Source: an uncultured Pelagibacteraceae bacterium (lineage in GTDB: Bacteria; Pseudomonadota; Alphaproteobacteria; Pelagibacterales; Pelagibacteraceae). Taken from it: a stretch of 34,143 nucleotides of DNA. The translations under genes were made by a program, and so were the position numbers. The notes under the pieces are model-generated. The model made no database searches. It was not told where the DNA came from and saw only the letters and a program-made list of their open reading frames with translations. Of this stretch, positions 16,786 through 24,677 are shown in pieces. The DNA lies in contig CABZCD010000008.1 of the NCBI GenBank assembly GCA_902524105.1, forward strand, positions 1 to 34,143, written 5' to 3'. Each line of letters starts with the position of its first letter. Position 1 is the stretch's first letter.

Positions 16786-16950
16786 TTAATCAATTAATAA
16801 GGCTATAATTAATAAAGTTCCAACTATTAAAATAGCTACACCTGTTGTTAAAGTTAAGTTTCTGCTTTTATTCTTTAGTTTTTCCCATCGGTACATTAAA
16901 AAAAATGCTACGATCGGAACTGATAGTCCTAAAATAATATATTTAAGCAT
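16786..16950 (-). CDS. Small membrane protein, 54 residues
   Basis: A short open frame from ATG at 16950 to TAA at 16786-16788. The translation has two hydrophobic segments, residues 4-19 (YIILGLSVPIVAFFLM) and 35-53 (TTGVAILIVGTLLIIALLI), joined by a basic loop YRWEKLKNKSRN, a classic hairpin-type inner-membrane protein. It ends 3 nt before the cupin-like gene and so may be the first gene of that minus-strand group. No family recognised. Confidence 0.6.
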   Translation of the reverse strand: MLKYIILGLSVPIVAFFLMYRWEKLKNKSRNLTLTTGVAILIVGTLLIIALLID

Positions 16951-16972
16951 TAAATTATTTTATCTTATTTGC

Positions 16973-17001
16973 TTGACTTCTAAAATGAGTTATTATATTA
17001 C
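16973..17001 (+). promoter_or_regulatory. Candidate promoter of the recombinase gene
   Basis: TTGACT at 16973-16978 and TATTAC at 16996-17001 are spaced by 17 nt. The predicted transcription start (~17008) falls inside the large dyad at 16997-17031, so a protein bound to the dyad would block transcription. Confidence 0.45.
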
Positions 17002-17031
17002 TAACGATAATTAATTGTTATCAATAGTAAT
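16997..17031. repeat. 35-bp imperfect inverted repeat before the recombinase gene
   Basis: ATTACTA (16997-17003) pairs with TAGTAAT (17025-17031) and GATAA (17006-17010) with TTATC (17018-17022), centred on 17014; only positions 17004-17005/17023-17024 and parts of the 7-nt centre TTAATTG mismatch. Two ~14-bp arms around a 7-bp centre, with ATAA and TTAT facing inward, is the geometry of a tyrosine recombinase core site. It ends 3 nt before the recombinase start codon, so it could equally be an operator. Confidence 0.6.
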
Positions 17032-17034
17032 TAT

Positions 17035-17988
17035 ATGAATGAACTTACAACTAACATAAAAGCCTTACACGAGGAAACATTAAATAATCTAAAAACTTCT
17101 AAAGCTAATAATACTTTAAGAGCTTATAGATCTGATTTTAAAGATTTTGCTGCTTTCTGTGTTAAACATAAGTTTAGGTCAATGCCAACAGATCCAAAAA
17201 TAGTTTCTTTATATTTAACCCATTTATCTAAAACCTCAAAAATTAGCACTTTAAGACGTAGGTTGGTATCGATAGGCGTTGTTCATAAATTAAAAGGGCA
17301 CTATCTAGATACAAAACATCCAGCAATTATTGAGAATTTGATGGGTATAAAGAGAATTAAAGGTAGCAAACAAATAGGTAAAAAACCTATATTAATCAGT
17401 CATTTAAAACAAATAATAAATGTAATAAATGAACAAGATATTGAAGAAATTGTTAAATTAAGAAATAAGACTTTAATACTTATTGGTTTTGGAGGCGGAT
17501 TTAGAAGAACTGAATTAATATCTATTGATCATGAAGATCTTGAATTTGTTAATGAAGGAGTAAAAATAACACTTAAAAGGTCTAAAACAGATCAATTTGG
17601 CGAAGGAATGATAAAAGGTCTACCCTACTTTTCAAACGAAACTTACTGCCCGGTTATGAGTCTTAAAAATTGGTTAAAAATATCAAAAATTAAAACGGGA
17701 CCAATATTTAAAAGGTTTGTGAAAGGTTCAGTATTAACAAATAATAGATTAACAGACCAATCAGTAGTTCTAATAATTAAAGATTGTTTAAAATTAGCTG
17801 GTATTGAAAATAATAATTTTTCAGGTCACAGTTTAAGATCGGGTTTTGCAACAGTAGCAGCAGAGTCCGGCGCAGATGAGAGGAGTATTATGGCAATGAC
17901 AGGTCACAAAACAACTCAAATGGTAAGAAGGTATATTAGGGAGGCTAATATATTCAAAAATAATGCGCTTAATAAAATAAAGATATGA
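17035..17988 (+). CDS. Tyrosine recombinase/integrase
   Basis: A 317-residue phage-integrase-family recombinase, complete. The N-terminal SAM-like core-binding domain spans ~15-105 (NTLRAYRSDFKDFAAFC). The catalytic set is intact: Arg157 in GFRRTEL, Lys184 in RSKTDQ, His265 and Arg268 in GHSLRSGFA, His291 in TGHKTTQ, and the nucleophile Tyr300 in RRYIRE. The length matches Xer-like or simple integrases without an extra arm-binding domain. Its ATGA overlap with the next gene links it translationally to a methyltransferase. It is probably the mobility or inversion gene of the local accessory region; the substrate site is not proven. Confidence 0.93.
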   Translation: MNELTTNIKALHEETLNNLKTSKANNTLRAYRSDFKDFAAFCVKHKFRSMPTDPKIVSLYLTHLSKTSKISTLRRRLVSIGVVHKLKGHYLDTKHPAIIENLMGIKRIKGSKQIGKKPILISHLKQIINVINEQDIEEIVKLRNKTLILIGFGGGFRRTELISIDHEDLEFVNEGVKITLKRSKTDQFGEGMIKGLPYFSNETYCPVMSLKNWLKISKIKTGPIFKRFVKGSVLTNNRLTDQSVVLIIKDCLKLAGIENNNFSGHSLRSGFATVAAESGADERSIMAMTGHKTTQMVRRYIREANIFKNNALNKIKI

Positions 17989-18728
17989 TTAAAGACTTAG
18001 AATTTATATTAAAAAAAATATTTTTTTCTGAGAAATATCTTTTAGAAAAAAGACTAAAAAGAGCAATAAAGAAAAATTACGAGAAAGAGCTTGAAATTGT
18101 CGATAAATATTCTGATAAATCAAAGGATGCTTTAGATATTGGAGTTTATAGAGGAGTATATTCGTACAAACTATCACAAAATTTTAAAACAGTTCATTCA
18201 TTTGAACCCAATCCCCTTTTATACCCATATTTAGAAAAAAACTTAAAAAAAGTAATTAATAACATGATCTTATACAATCTTGCCTTATCAGATGTTAACG
18301 GATCGAGTGAATTAAAATTACCTATAAGATCAAAATCTATATTCAAAAATAATATTGAAGAACTTTTTAAATTAGGTGCAGCTACTATGCACCCTAATAA
18401 TATAATAGATAATTGTAAAAAAGTACCAATACAAATGAAAAGATTAGACGATATCAAAATAAAAAATAATATTGGATTTATCAAAATTGATGTAGAAGGA
18501 CATGAAAAAAATGTTATACAAGGTGGTCTAGATACGATAAAAAGAAACAAACCTATTCTACTTATCGAAATTGAAGAAAGACATACAAAAAACCCAGTTG
18601 AAGAAACTATAAATTTTATTAAATCTCTTAATTATAATGCCTTCGTGTATAAAGAGAGAACATTAATAGAATTTGATGAAAATAATAAAAATCAAAGAGA
18701 AAGAAATTATATATTTATTAAAAAATAA
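17985..18728 (+). CDS. FkbM-family SAM-dependent methyltransferase
   Basis: A 247-residue methyltransferase of the FkbM type, which O-methylates sugars or other small molecules, often in polysaccharide clusters. The SAM-binding motif is ALDIGVYRGVYS (residues ~44-55), followed by HSFEPNP and, in the middle of the protein, IGFIKIDVEGHE, the hallmark of the family. The C terminus has PILLIEIEERH. The start overlaps the integrase stop, and its stop lies 1 nt from the end of the convergent glycosyltransferase gene. A role in modifying the local surface glycan is likely by context. Confidence 0.88.
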   Translation: MIKDLEFILKKIFFSEKYLLEKRLKRAIKKNYEKELEIVDKYSDKSKDALDIGVYRGVYSYKLSQNFKTVHSFEPNPLLYPYLEKNLKKVINNMILYNLALSDVNGSSELKLPIRSKSIFKNNIEELFKLGAATMHPNNIIDNCKKVPIQMKRLDDIKIKNNIGFIKIDVEGHEKNVIQGGLDTIKRNKPILLIEIEERHTKNPVEETINFIKSLNYNAFVYKERTLIEFDENNKNQRERNYIFIKK

Positions 18729-18729
18729 T

Positions 18730-19710
18730 TTAACTTAAACATTTTTGTAAAAAAATATCAGTAGCTATATCCCAATTATTAGAATTTCTCATATTAATTA
18801 AATTTGATCTAATCTCATTCCAAAGATTATTATCATTGAATAATTGCAATGTATAATTAGCAAAATCTTTTTCATTTTTAGCTATAAAACCAGTTTTTTG
18901 ATGAATTACTCTTTCACTTAATGCTCCGATACCTAAAGTTACAATAGGTATACATAATTCTCGAGCTTCTTCAGCAGCAATACAAAATAATTCTGCTTTG
19001 TGGCCTGGTACTAGAAAAACACGTGTAGTTAATAGTTGTTCAATTAGATTTTCACGAGTAGAGAGTTTCCTATTTATAATATTGTATTTTTGGTAATCTT
19101 TATTAATTGGAGTTATATATAATTTAAAATTTTTACTCTTACTATGAATGTGATTTATCCATAAATTTGTCAAAATATTTAGATTTCTATCGGGGTAAGA
19201 AGTGAACAAAGCCTTATTAACATCAATATTATCTTTTAAATTTGTATTGATAAACACATCATCTACTGCAAGTTTTATGACGCTAGAGCCATATAATCTT
19301 GTTAAAAAGTTCCTTTTTCTTTTGTGGTATTCGCCTATTAATAGGATTTTTGGCTTATGTTTAAAGAAAGCTAATAATTGTTTTTTTCTTATAAATTTTT
19401 CAATAGATTGAAGACTATATGAAATTGCTATCTTTTTTCTTGCGCTTATACAATTAAAATTATTTAAATCATTATTACTAACTGCTAAATCGTAGTCTGT
19501 TAACTCTTTATAATTATTAATATTAATCCATCTAATATTTTCAAACTCATTATTTTTTAATACATTGTTCAGTATTGTTATCTTGTGACCTAATTTATTT
19601 AATTTAATAACTAAATTAATTAAAGTTTTTTCAGCACCTCTAATATTTTTATCTTCTAGAGAGTTATGATCATAGTGTAATTTATTATTGTCTATAAAAC
19701 ATATATTCAT
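18730..19710 (-). CDS. Glycosyltransferase, GT4-like
   Basis: A 326-residue GT-B fold glycosyltransferase. The N terminus MNICFIDNNKLHYD and IRGAEKTLINLVIKLNKLGH (split over residues 23-43) is typical of group 1 enzymes. The C-terminal nucleotide-sugar-binding part contains HKAELFCIAAEEARELCIP, an EX7E-like region, then GALSERVIHQKTGF. No membrane helix; peripheral membrane association is likely. It overlaps the upstream GT9-like gene by 4 nt (ATGA). Donor and acceptor sugars cannot be told. Confidence 0.85.
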   Translation of the reverse strand: MNICFIDNNKLHYDHNSLEDKNIRGAEKTLINLVIKLNKLGHKITILNNVLKNNEFENIRWININNYKELTDYDLAVSNNDLNNFNCISARKKIAISYSLQSIEKFIRKKQLLAFFKHKPKILLIGEYHKRKRNFLTRLYGSSVIKLAVDDVFINTNLKDNIDVNKALFTSYPDRNLNILTNLWINHIHSKSKNFKLYITPINKDYQKYNIINRKLSTRENLIEQLLTTRVFLVPGHKAELFCIAAEEARELCIPIVTLGIGALSERVIHQKTGFIAKNEKDFANYTLQLFNDNNLWNEIRSNLINMRNSNNWDIATDIFLQKCLS

Positions 19711-20717
19711 ATAAATTTTGATATCTTTTTAATAGCTTTATTAATATCTGAATTTAATAGGATAAATTTCAAATTCATATTGGAATACCATTCTGAAAAA
19801 CTAATTTTTTGATGATGATAGTCCTCTAAATTGCGTATCTTAAAATTAAATAAATTTATATTTTTTTTGTCTAATAGATAAGATATTTGTGTTATTAACC
19901 CATGTGGACCCAGCACAATTTGTGAACCTTTAATTACCAAAAAAAGATTCTTAGGATCTATTTTTTTTAAGTAAATTATGTTTTTTTCATTTTTTTTTGT
20001 AAATTTATAATTTTGCTCAAAGTCAATTGAAGTAAAGTTAGAAAAAAAATAGTTATCGTATTTATTTTTTTCTATATCAGAAGAAAATACAATATTGTTA
20101 TATTTTGTTTTTAAAACTTTAATTATATCGTCAAATTCTTTTGTGCCCCAATTTAACTCATCAAAAAATCTTTTTTTAAAATGAAAAAAAATATAATTTT
20201 TAGGAAGATTTGGAATTGAATTTTCATTTGAATTAATCAATTTCAATGATTCTAAATTTTGGTCATCTTTAATGTTTAAATCTAACAATGATAAATTACT
20301 TTCAATTATATTTAATTCATTAGTCTTAGTTCTATGTCGAATGCTGGTTTTATTAAGAAACTTTCTTAAAAAAATTGGCGGTCTATTTCTTTTTGTACCA
20401 TTAACTATTATAGCGTTAAACTTTATATTTCTAAAAATAACAGGTAAATAATAGAAGAAATTTTTTGGAGTTAAAATAAATATTTCTTTATACTTGTTTC
20501 TAAAAATATTAATTAATATTTTTAACTTATCAGTTAACGTGAGATTGTAATTGACTTTTTTTAAATTACATCCTTTTAATAAAAATTTAAAATTAAAATT
20601 AAGCTCAGAAAGATAAATATCAACATCATTATCTTTCATAAGATTATGGATTAACCTTATAGAGCTTATTAAGTCACCGCCTCTATCATTTTTAAATATC
20701 AGTATTTTCTTTTTCAT
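19707..20717 (-). CDS. GT9-like (heptosyltransferase-related) glycosyltransferase
   Basis: A 336-residue protein related to ADP-heptose:LPS heptosyltransferases. Evidence is the start KKKILIFKNDRGGDLISSIR, which matches the GDxxxS loop of GT9, and the C-terminal KGSQIVLGPHGLITQISYLL, equivalent to the donor-binding GPxGxxHIA motif. The middle is Lys/Asn/Phe-rich and poorly conserved, so similarity is moderate. It probably adds a sugar to LPS core or a related glycan. It begins 28 nt after the 710-residue glycosyltransferase gene, which carries a candidate promoter in its final codons. Confidence 0.7.
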   Translation of the reverse strand: MKKKILIFKNDRGGDLISSIRLIHNLMKDNDVDIYLSELNFNFKFLLKGCNLKKVNYNLTLTDKLKILINIFRNKYKEIFILTPKNFFYYLPVIFRNIKFNAIIVNGTKRNRPPIFLRKFLNKTSIRHRTKTNELNIIESNLSLLDLNIKDDQNLESLKLINSNENSIPNLPKNYIFFHFKKRFFDELNWGTKEFDDIIKVLKTKYNNIVFSSDIEKNKYDNYFFSNFTSIDFEQNYKFTKKNEKNIIYLKKIDPKNLFLVIKGSQIVLGPHGLITQISYLLDKKNINLFNFKIRNLEDYHHQKISFSEWYSNMNLKFILLNSDINKAIKKISKFI

Positions 20718-20745
20718 TTAAGAAAAGTAAATTTTAAATATAAAT

Positions 20746-22878
20746 TTAATTCTTATTATACCATAGATATTTATTAGTATCTTTTAAATCGTAGGTCCTG
20801 TTTAAAATGAATTCAGCTACTAATGTCGAATTAAAATATTTTAAATATTTTTCCCTACCTTTTTTTCCAATTTTCTTTCTCAATTTTTCATCTTGAGATA
20901 TTTTCGATATTTTTTCCGAAAGATCATCTATATTTTTATAAAATACCATTTCATTTTTGCTGAAAAAATCCTGGTAACCCGTTTTTTCATCGATAAGAGT
21001 TACTAAGCCATTGCCAATAATTTGAGTTATTCTATCACTACTATAGTATTTTATGGGTTCACCTCTGCTAAGATTTAATCCCATTTTTGAATTTGAAATA
21101 GTTTTAAAGTAATGATCTGCCCAAATAGGCTGTACTTTATCAATTCCATATATATCAAATTTAACATTTTTAGTTTTATCAATTAATCTTTTTACAAACA
21201 TAGCTCTATCATCATATTTTCCTGATTTTAAAATACCTCTATGAACACCATGACTAAGTGCAAAAAAAACATCCATGTTACAATTTTTATTATAATTTTT
21301 TAATGTTTCGAAAGAACTATCAGATGGATTTGGTATAAAGTAATTCCTTGTTTTCTTGGATAAAAAACTTAATACATCAGGACTAGTTGTTAAAAAATTT
21401 GCCTCCATATAATCAGATTTATCTAAAATTCTGTTCTTATTTCTTGTAAAATCCGGACCTCTTTTGTTAAGAGGATCAAGGAACCACTGAGACATTTTTA
21501 AATTAGGATAATCATCTTTGAGTTCTCCTAAAGTATCTGGAGATACTAAGTCAGCATGTCCAAATATTATCAAATCAGGTTTAAAATTATAACAAGTTTT
21601 TTTTAATTTATTATTTAAATTTTTAGATCCTGATAAATCACTATAATTTTTATAATATTTTTGTATATCTCTATCACTAAACTCTAAAATACTATGCCCT
21701 AATCTTATTAAACCATTATTTATTCTTCTACCTGTATTAAAAAATAATCTACCATCATGTCTCTCATTAAAATTTGTAACATGCAATATTCTTAAAGAAA
21801 CATTTTTTTTAATATTAAATATTTTAGAATATTTAAACTTCTCATCTCTATAAGCGTCAATATTAGAAGAAACAAATTTATGTGTTAAATAAAAATTTTT
21901 TATAGATTTTTTTTGGTAATTTATCCTTTGTATTTTATTTTTAATTAGATAATCAATATTCTTATATAAAGAATTTACATTTAAATTTTTAAGAATTAAA
22001 CCATTGGTAATAGTTTCAGGAAGACCACCTCTATTACTAATGATCACTGCACATCCTGCAGAAGAAGCCTCTAGACTTGTTCTTCCAAATGGCTCTTCCC
22101 ATCTGGAACATACTATAGCAATGCTAGTTTTTTTATAAATATTGATTACTTTGTTGTGAGGAATAAAACCATAATTTTTTAAATTCTTATGTTTAAATTC
22201 AATTTTATCTCTTTGCTCATCACCAACAACATTTGCTTTCCAATTGGGGTATTTAGTCAAAATTTTTATTACGGCTTTTCCAAAAATATCATAACCTTTT
22301 GACCTATTTAATTTGCCAACAAAAGTAATTTGCTTCATTTTTTTCTTTAAGTTTACTGTAATTTTTTTTGCAGATTGAAAAACTACCAATAATTTTTCAC
22401 TGTTAACAAATTTATCATGCATTCCTTCTAAAAATCTTTTTTTTGACCAATTACTATTGAAAATAATTTTATAACAATTTTTTAAAAGAAATTTTCTTTC
22501 ATTAATTGATTTTGATCCCGTCATTGTTAGTGGATCATTGTGAAAATATAAAACCAAATTCTTTTTACCTAGAGATTTTACAATATCTGATAGATAGTTT
22601 GGCCGATTATGAACTTCAATTAAATCAGATGCATTATCTTTTTCTATTTTAATAAATTTATCAACATATTGCTTACTTTTACTTTGAAATTTAAATTTTG
22701 ATAGTGAAATATTATAGTATTTAATCGGAAAAATTTTTTTATAATCTGTATTTCCGTAAACTACTATATTTTTTTTATACTTGCTTAAATTGGCTGTATC
22801 TTTAACAAATAATGAAACTGCTCCTGGATATATTGGTGAGAAATTTTCTTTATAAGGTAGTAGTATCGATATTTTCAT
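20746..22878 (-). CDS. Two-domain glycosyltransferase (GT4 + CgeB-like)
   Basis: A 710-residue protein joining two GT-B units. Residues ~1-340 form a GT4 enzyme: donor-site sequence ITFVGKLNRSKGYDIFGKA, then CSRWEEPFGRTSLEASSAG with the EX7E motif and ISNRGGLPET. Residues ~355-705 resemble CgeB/Glyco_trans_1_2 proteins: LRILHVTNFNERHDGRLFF, DLIIFGHADLVS, MSQWFLDP, LNLSRGEPIKYYSSDRI and GYQDFF. No membrane segments. Such fusions make repeating glycans, often capsule or O-antigen-like. It overlaps the upstream GIY-YIG gene (ATGA). Confidence 0.85.
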   Translation of the reverse strand: MKISILLPYKENFSPIYPGAVSLFVKDTANLSKYKKNIVVYGNTDYKKIFPIKYYNISLSKFKFQSKSKQYVDKFIKIEKDNASDLIEVHNRPNYLSDIVKSLGKKNLVLYFHNDPLTMTGSKSINERKFLLKNCYKIIFNSNWSKKRFLEGMHDKFVNSEKLLVVFQSAKKITVNLKKKMKQITFVGKLNRSKGYDIFGKAVIKILTKYPNWKANVVGDEQRDKIEFKHKNLKNYGFIPHNKVINIYKKTSIAIVCSRWEEPFGRTSLEASSAGCAVIISNRGGLPETITNGLILKNLNVNSLYKNIDYLIKNKIQRINYQKKSIKNFYLTHKFVSSNIDAYRDEKFKYSKIFNIKKNVSLRILHVTNFNERHDGRLFFNTGRRINNGLIRLGHSILEFSDRDIQKYYKNYSDLSGSKNLNNKLKKTCYNFKPDLIIFGHADLVSPDTLGELKDDYPNLKMSQWFLDPLNKRGPDFTRNKNRILDKSDYMEANFLTTSPDVLSFLSKKTRNYFIPNPSDSSFETLKNYNKNCNMDVFFALSHGVHRGILKSGKYDDRAMFVKRLIDKTKNVKFDIYGIDKVQPIWADHYFKTISNSKMGLNLSRGEPIKYYSSDRITQIIGNGLVTLIDEKTGYQDFFSKNEMVFYKNIDDLSEKISKISQDEKLRKKIGKKGREKYLKYFNSTLVAEFILNRTYDLKDTNKYLWYNKN
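20755..20763 (-). promoter_or_regulatory. Extended -10 element before the GT9-like gene
   Basis: Read on the minus strand the sequence is TGGTATAAT, a perfect extended -10 (TGnTATAAT). It lies in the last codons of the 710-residue glycosyltransferase gene, 37 nt before the GT9-like ATG. The same TGGTATAA string precedes argC and the aldehyde dehydrogenase gene. Confidence 0.45.
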
Positions 22879-23120
22879 TTTTTATTTTTAATAAAGTTTC
22901 TAAAAGATCTATTCTTCTTTATATAATATTCTCTCGAAATTGCTTGATTTTTTGTATTATGTTTTTCTTTGTAAATTAACTTCCATTTACGTCCTCTAGT
23001 AAATTTAGCGCCTTTTCCTACATTATGCAGCTCGATTCTTTTTGTTAAATTGTTCGTATAACCAACATAAGTAATATTACTTTTACCTTTAGATATGAGC
23101 ATATATACGTAGTAGCTCAT
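22875..23120 (-). CDS. GIY-YIG domain protein (YhbQ/UPF0213-like)
   Basis: An 81-residue single-domain GIY-YIG nuclease-fold protein. The signature is split as YYVYMLISK and TYVGYTNNLTKRIELHN, with Arg32 (TKRI), and EYYIKK carrying the likely metal-binding Glu. Proteins of this type are common, small, and of uncertain function in DNA repair or metabolism. It starts a minus-strand transcription unit that continues into the glycosyltransferases, 7 nt after the aldehyde dehydrogenase gene, and may be read with it. Confidence 0.88.
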   Translation of the reverse strand: MSYYVYMLISKGKSNITYVGYTNNLTKRIELHNVGKGAKFTRGRKWKLIYKEKHNTKNQAISREYYIKKNRSFRNFIKNKK

Positions 23121-23127
23121 AAAAACT

Positions 23128-24567
23128 TTATTTTATACCTAAGTGAGTGTACTTTATATTTAAATAGTCTTTTATAGCCATTGATCCACCTTCTCTTCCA
23201 TAACCAGTCTGTTTTATACCTCCAAAAGGTGCTTCCGCTACTGCGACCACAGCAGTATTAACCGCTACACATCCAGTTTCCATTAATTCTGATGCTTTAT
23301 GAGCTTTTTCCAAATTATTTGTATATATATAACTACATAAACCAAGTTCATTATTATTTGCTCTTTTAATTACTTCATCAAAATCCTGAAAAGTTAATAT
23401 CGGCACGAGTGGGCCAAAAGGCTCTTCATTCATGATTGTAAAATTATCTTTTACATTATCAAAAATTGTTGGTTCGTAAAAAAAACCCTTATTGAATCCT
23501 TGGGGTCTCTTTCCACCAAGTAAAACTTTAGCACCTTCTTTTTTAGTTTTTTCAACTAATTTTTCTATACCGTCAAGTCTTTGTTTGGTGGTCATAGGAC
23601 CTAAAGAAATTTCTTTGTTCATCCCATTTCCTATTTTTAATTTTTTTGTTTTTTGAATTAGCAAATTAGTAAAATCATTTTTTTTATTTTCGTGTATATA
23701 AAATCTACTTGGAGAAATGCAAACCTGTCCATTGTTTCTAAACTTTGCAGCTATAGCCATATCTGTTACTGAATTTAAATCTGTGTCATCAAATACAATA
23801 AAAGGTGAATGGCCGCTCAATTCCATAGTTACTCTTTGAACTTTATCTGCAGCTTGTTTTAGTATTAATTTACCTACTCTAGTTGAACCTGTTATTGATA
23901 TTTTTTTTATTATATTCGATTTTATTAATTCAGATGATATTTCAGATGGGTCACCTGATAATAAATTGACTACACCAGAAGGAACACCTGCTTCTCTACA
24001 AATGTCTACTAATTCCATAACACTCCCTGGAGTTATCACGTCTGGTTTTACAATAACTGAACAACCAGCAGCTAAAGCTGTAGAAATTTTTCTTGCAGCC
24101 AAAATAATTGGAAAGTTCCAAGGTACTAACGCTGCTACCACACCAACCGGTTGATAATAAACGTGAATTCTTGTGTTTGAAAATCTACTTTGATTCGTCT
24201 CTCCAAATATTCTTTTTGTTTCTTCTGAATTCCACTCAAATATATCTGCAGCCGCATTTACTTCGCCCGGTGACTCAGATATTGGTTTTCCGACTTCTAA
24301 GGTTAGCCATTTAGATAAGATATCTGATTTTTTTCTAATAATGTCAGAAATATTTCTTATAATTTTTGATCTTTCCCATGGCAAAGTATTTTTCCAAACT
24401 TCTAAACCTTTTTCAGCTGACTTAAGTGCTGACTGGATATCTGCACTATTAGCTTTTGATGCTTTTCCTAACAATTCTTCAGTTGCGGGATTTATAACTT
24501 CATAAGTCTTATTACTTGAAGAACTTTGCCATTTGCCATTAATGAATTGTCCAAATTTTTCGTACAT
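23128..24567 (-). CDS. NAD(P)-dependent aldehyde dehydrogenase (succinate-semialdehyde dehydrogenase-like)
   Basis: A 479-residue ALDH superfamily enzyme of GabD type, full length. Visible: VPWNFPII (catalytic Asn region, ~147-154), SITGSTRVGK (cofactor binding), MELSGHSPF with the general-base Glu, GQVCISPSRF with the nucleophile Cys, and EEPFGPLVPI. GabD enzymes oxidise succinate semialdehyde; related enzymes accept other aldehydes. It lies 36 nt after tRNA-Glu and carries its own candidate extended -10 element. Note that DMSP demethylation yields acetaldehyde, but any link with the dmd operon 8 kb away is speculative. Confidence 0.9.
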   Translation of the reverse strand: MYEKFGQFINGKWQSSSSNKTYEVINPATEELLGKASKANSADIQSALKSAEKGLEVWKNTLPWERSKIIRNISDIIRKKSDILSKWLTLEVGKPISESPGEVNAAADIFEWNSEETKRIFGETNQSRFSNTRIHVYYQPVGVVAALVPWNFPIILAARKISTALAAGCSVIVKPDVITPGSVMELVDICREAGVPSGVVNLLSGDPSEISSELIKSNIIKKISITGSTRVGKLILKQAADKVQRVTMELSGHSPFIVFDDTDLNSVTDMAIAAKFRNNGQVCISPSRFYIHENKKNDFTNLLIQKTKKLKIGNGMNKEISLGPMTTKQRLDGIEKLVEKTKKEGAKVLLGGKRPQGFNKGFFYEPTIFDNVKDNFTIMNEEPFGPLVPILTFQDFDEVIKRANNNELGLCSYIYTNNLEKAHKASELMETGCVAVNTAVVAVAEAPFGGIKQTGYGREGGSMAIKDYLNIKYTHLGIK

Positions 24568-24574
24568 AATAAGT

Positions 24575-24583
24575 ATTATACCA
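24575..24583 (-). promoter_or_regulatory. Extended -10 promoter of the aldehyde dehydrogenase gene, possibly leaderless
   Basis: TGGTATAAT on the minus strand ends 7 nt before the ATG at 24567. Transcription would begin at or next to the A of the start codon, giving a leaderless mRNA. Between this element and tRNA-Glu is a run of seven T, which may end the tRNA transcript. Confidence 0.5.
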
Positions 24584-24602
24584 ATTAAAAAAATTATAAT
24601 TA

Positions 24603-24677
24603 TGGCGGTCCCAAGGGGAATCGAACCCCTCTTTCATGGATGAAAACCATGTGTCCTAACCGATAGACGATGGGACC
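24603..24677 (-). tRNA. tRNA-Glu (anticodon TTC)
   Basis: A 75-nt tRNA with encoded CCA (24603-24605). GGTCCCA (24677-24671) pairs with TGGGACC (24613-24607); the discriminator is G. The anticodon loop reads GTTTTCATC with TTC, and the T loop GGGTTCGATTCCCC is standard. Its first 22 nt also encode the final codons and stop of recJ. Confidence 0.97.
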
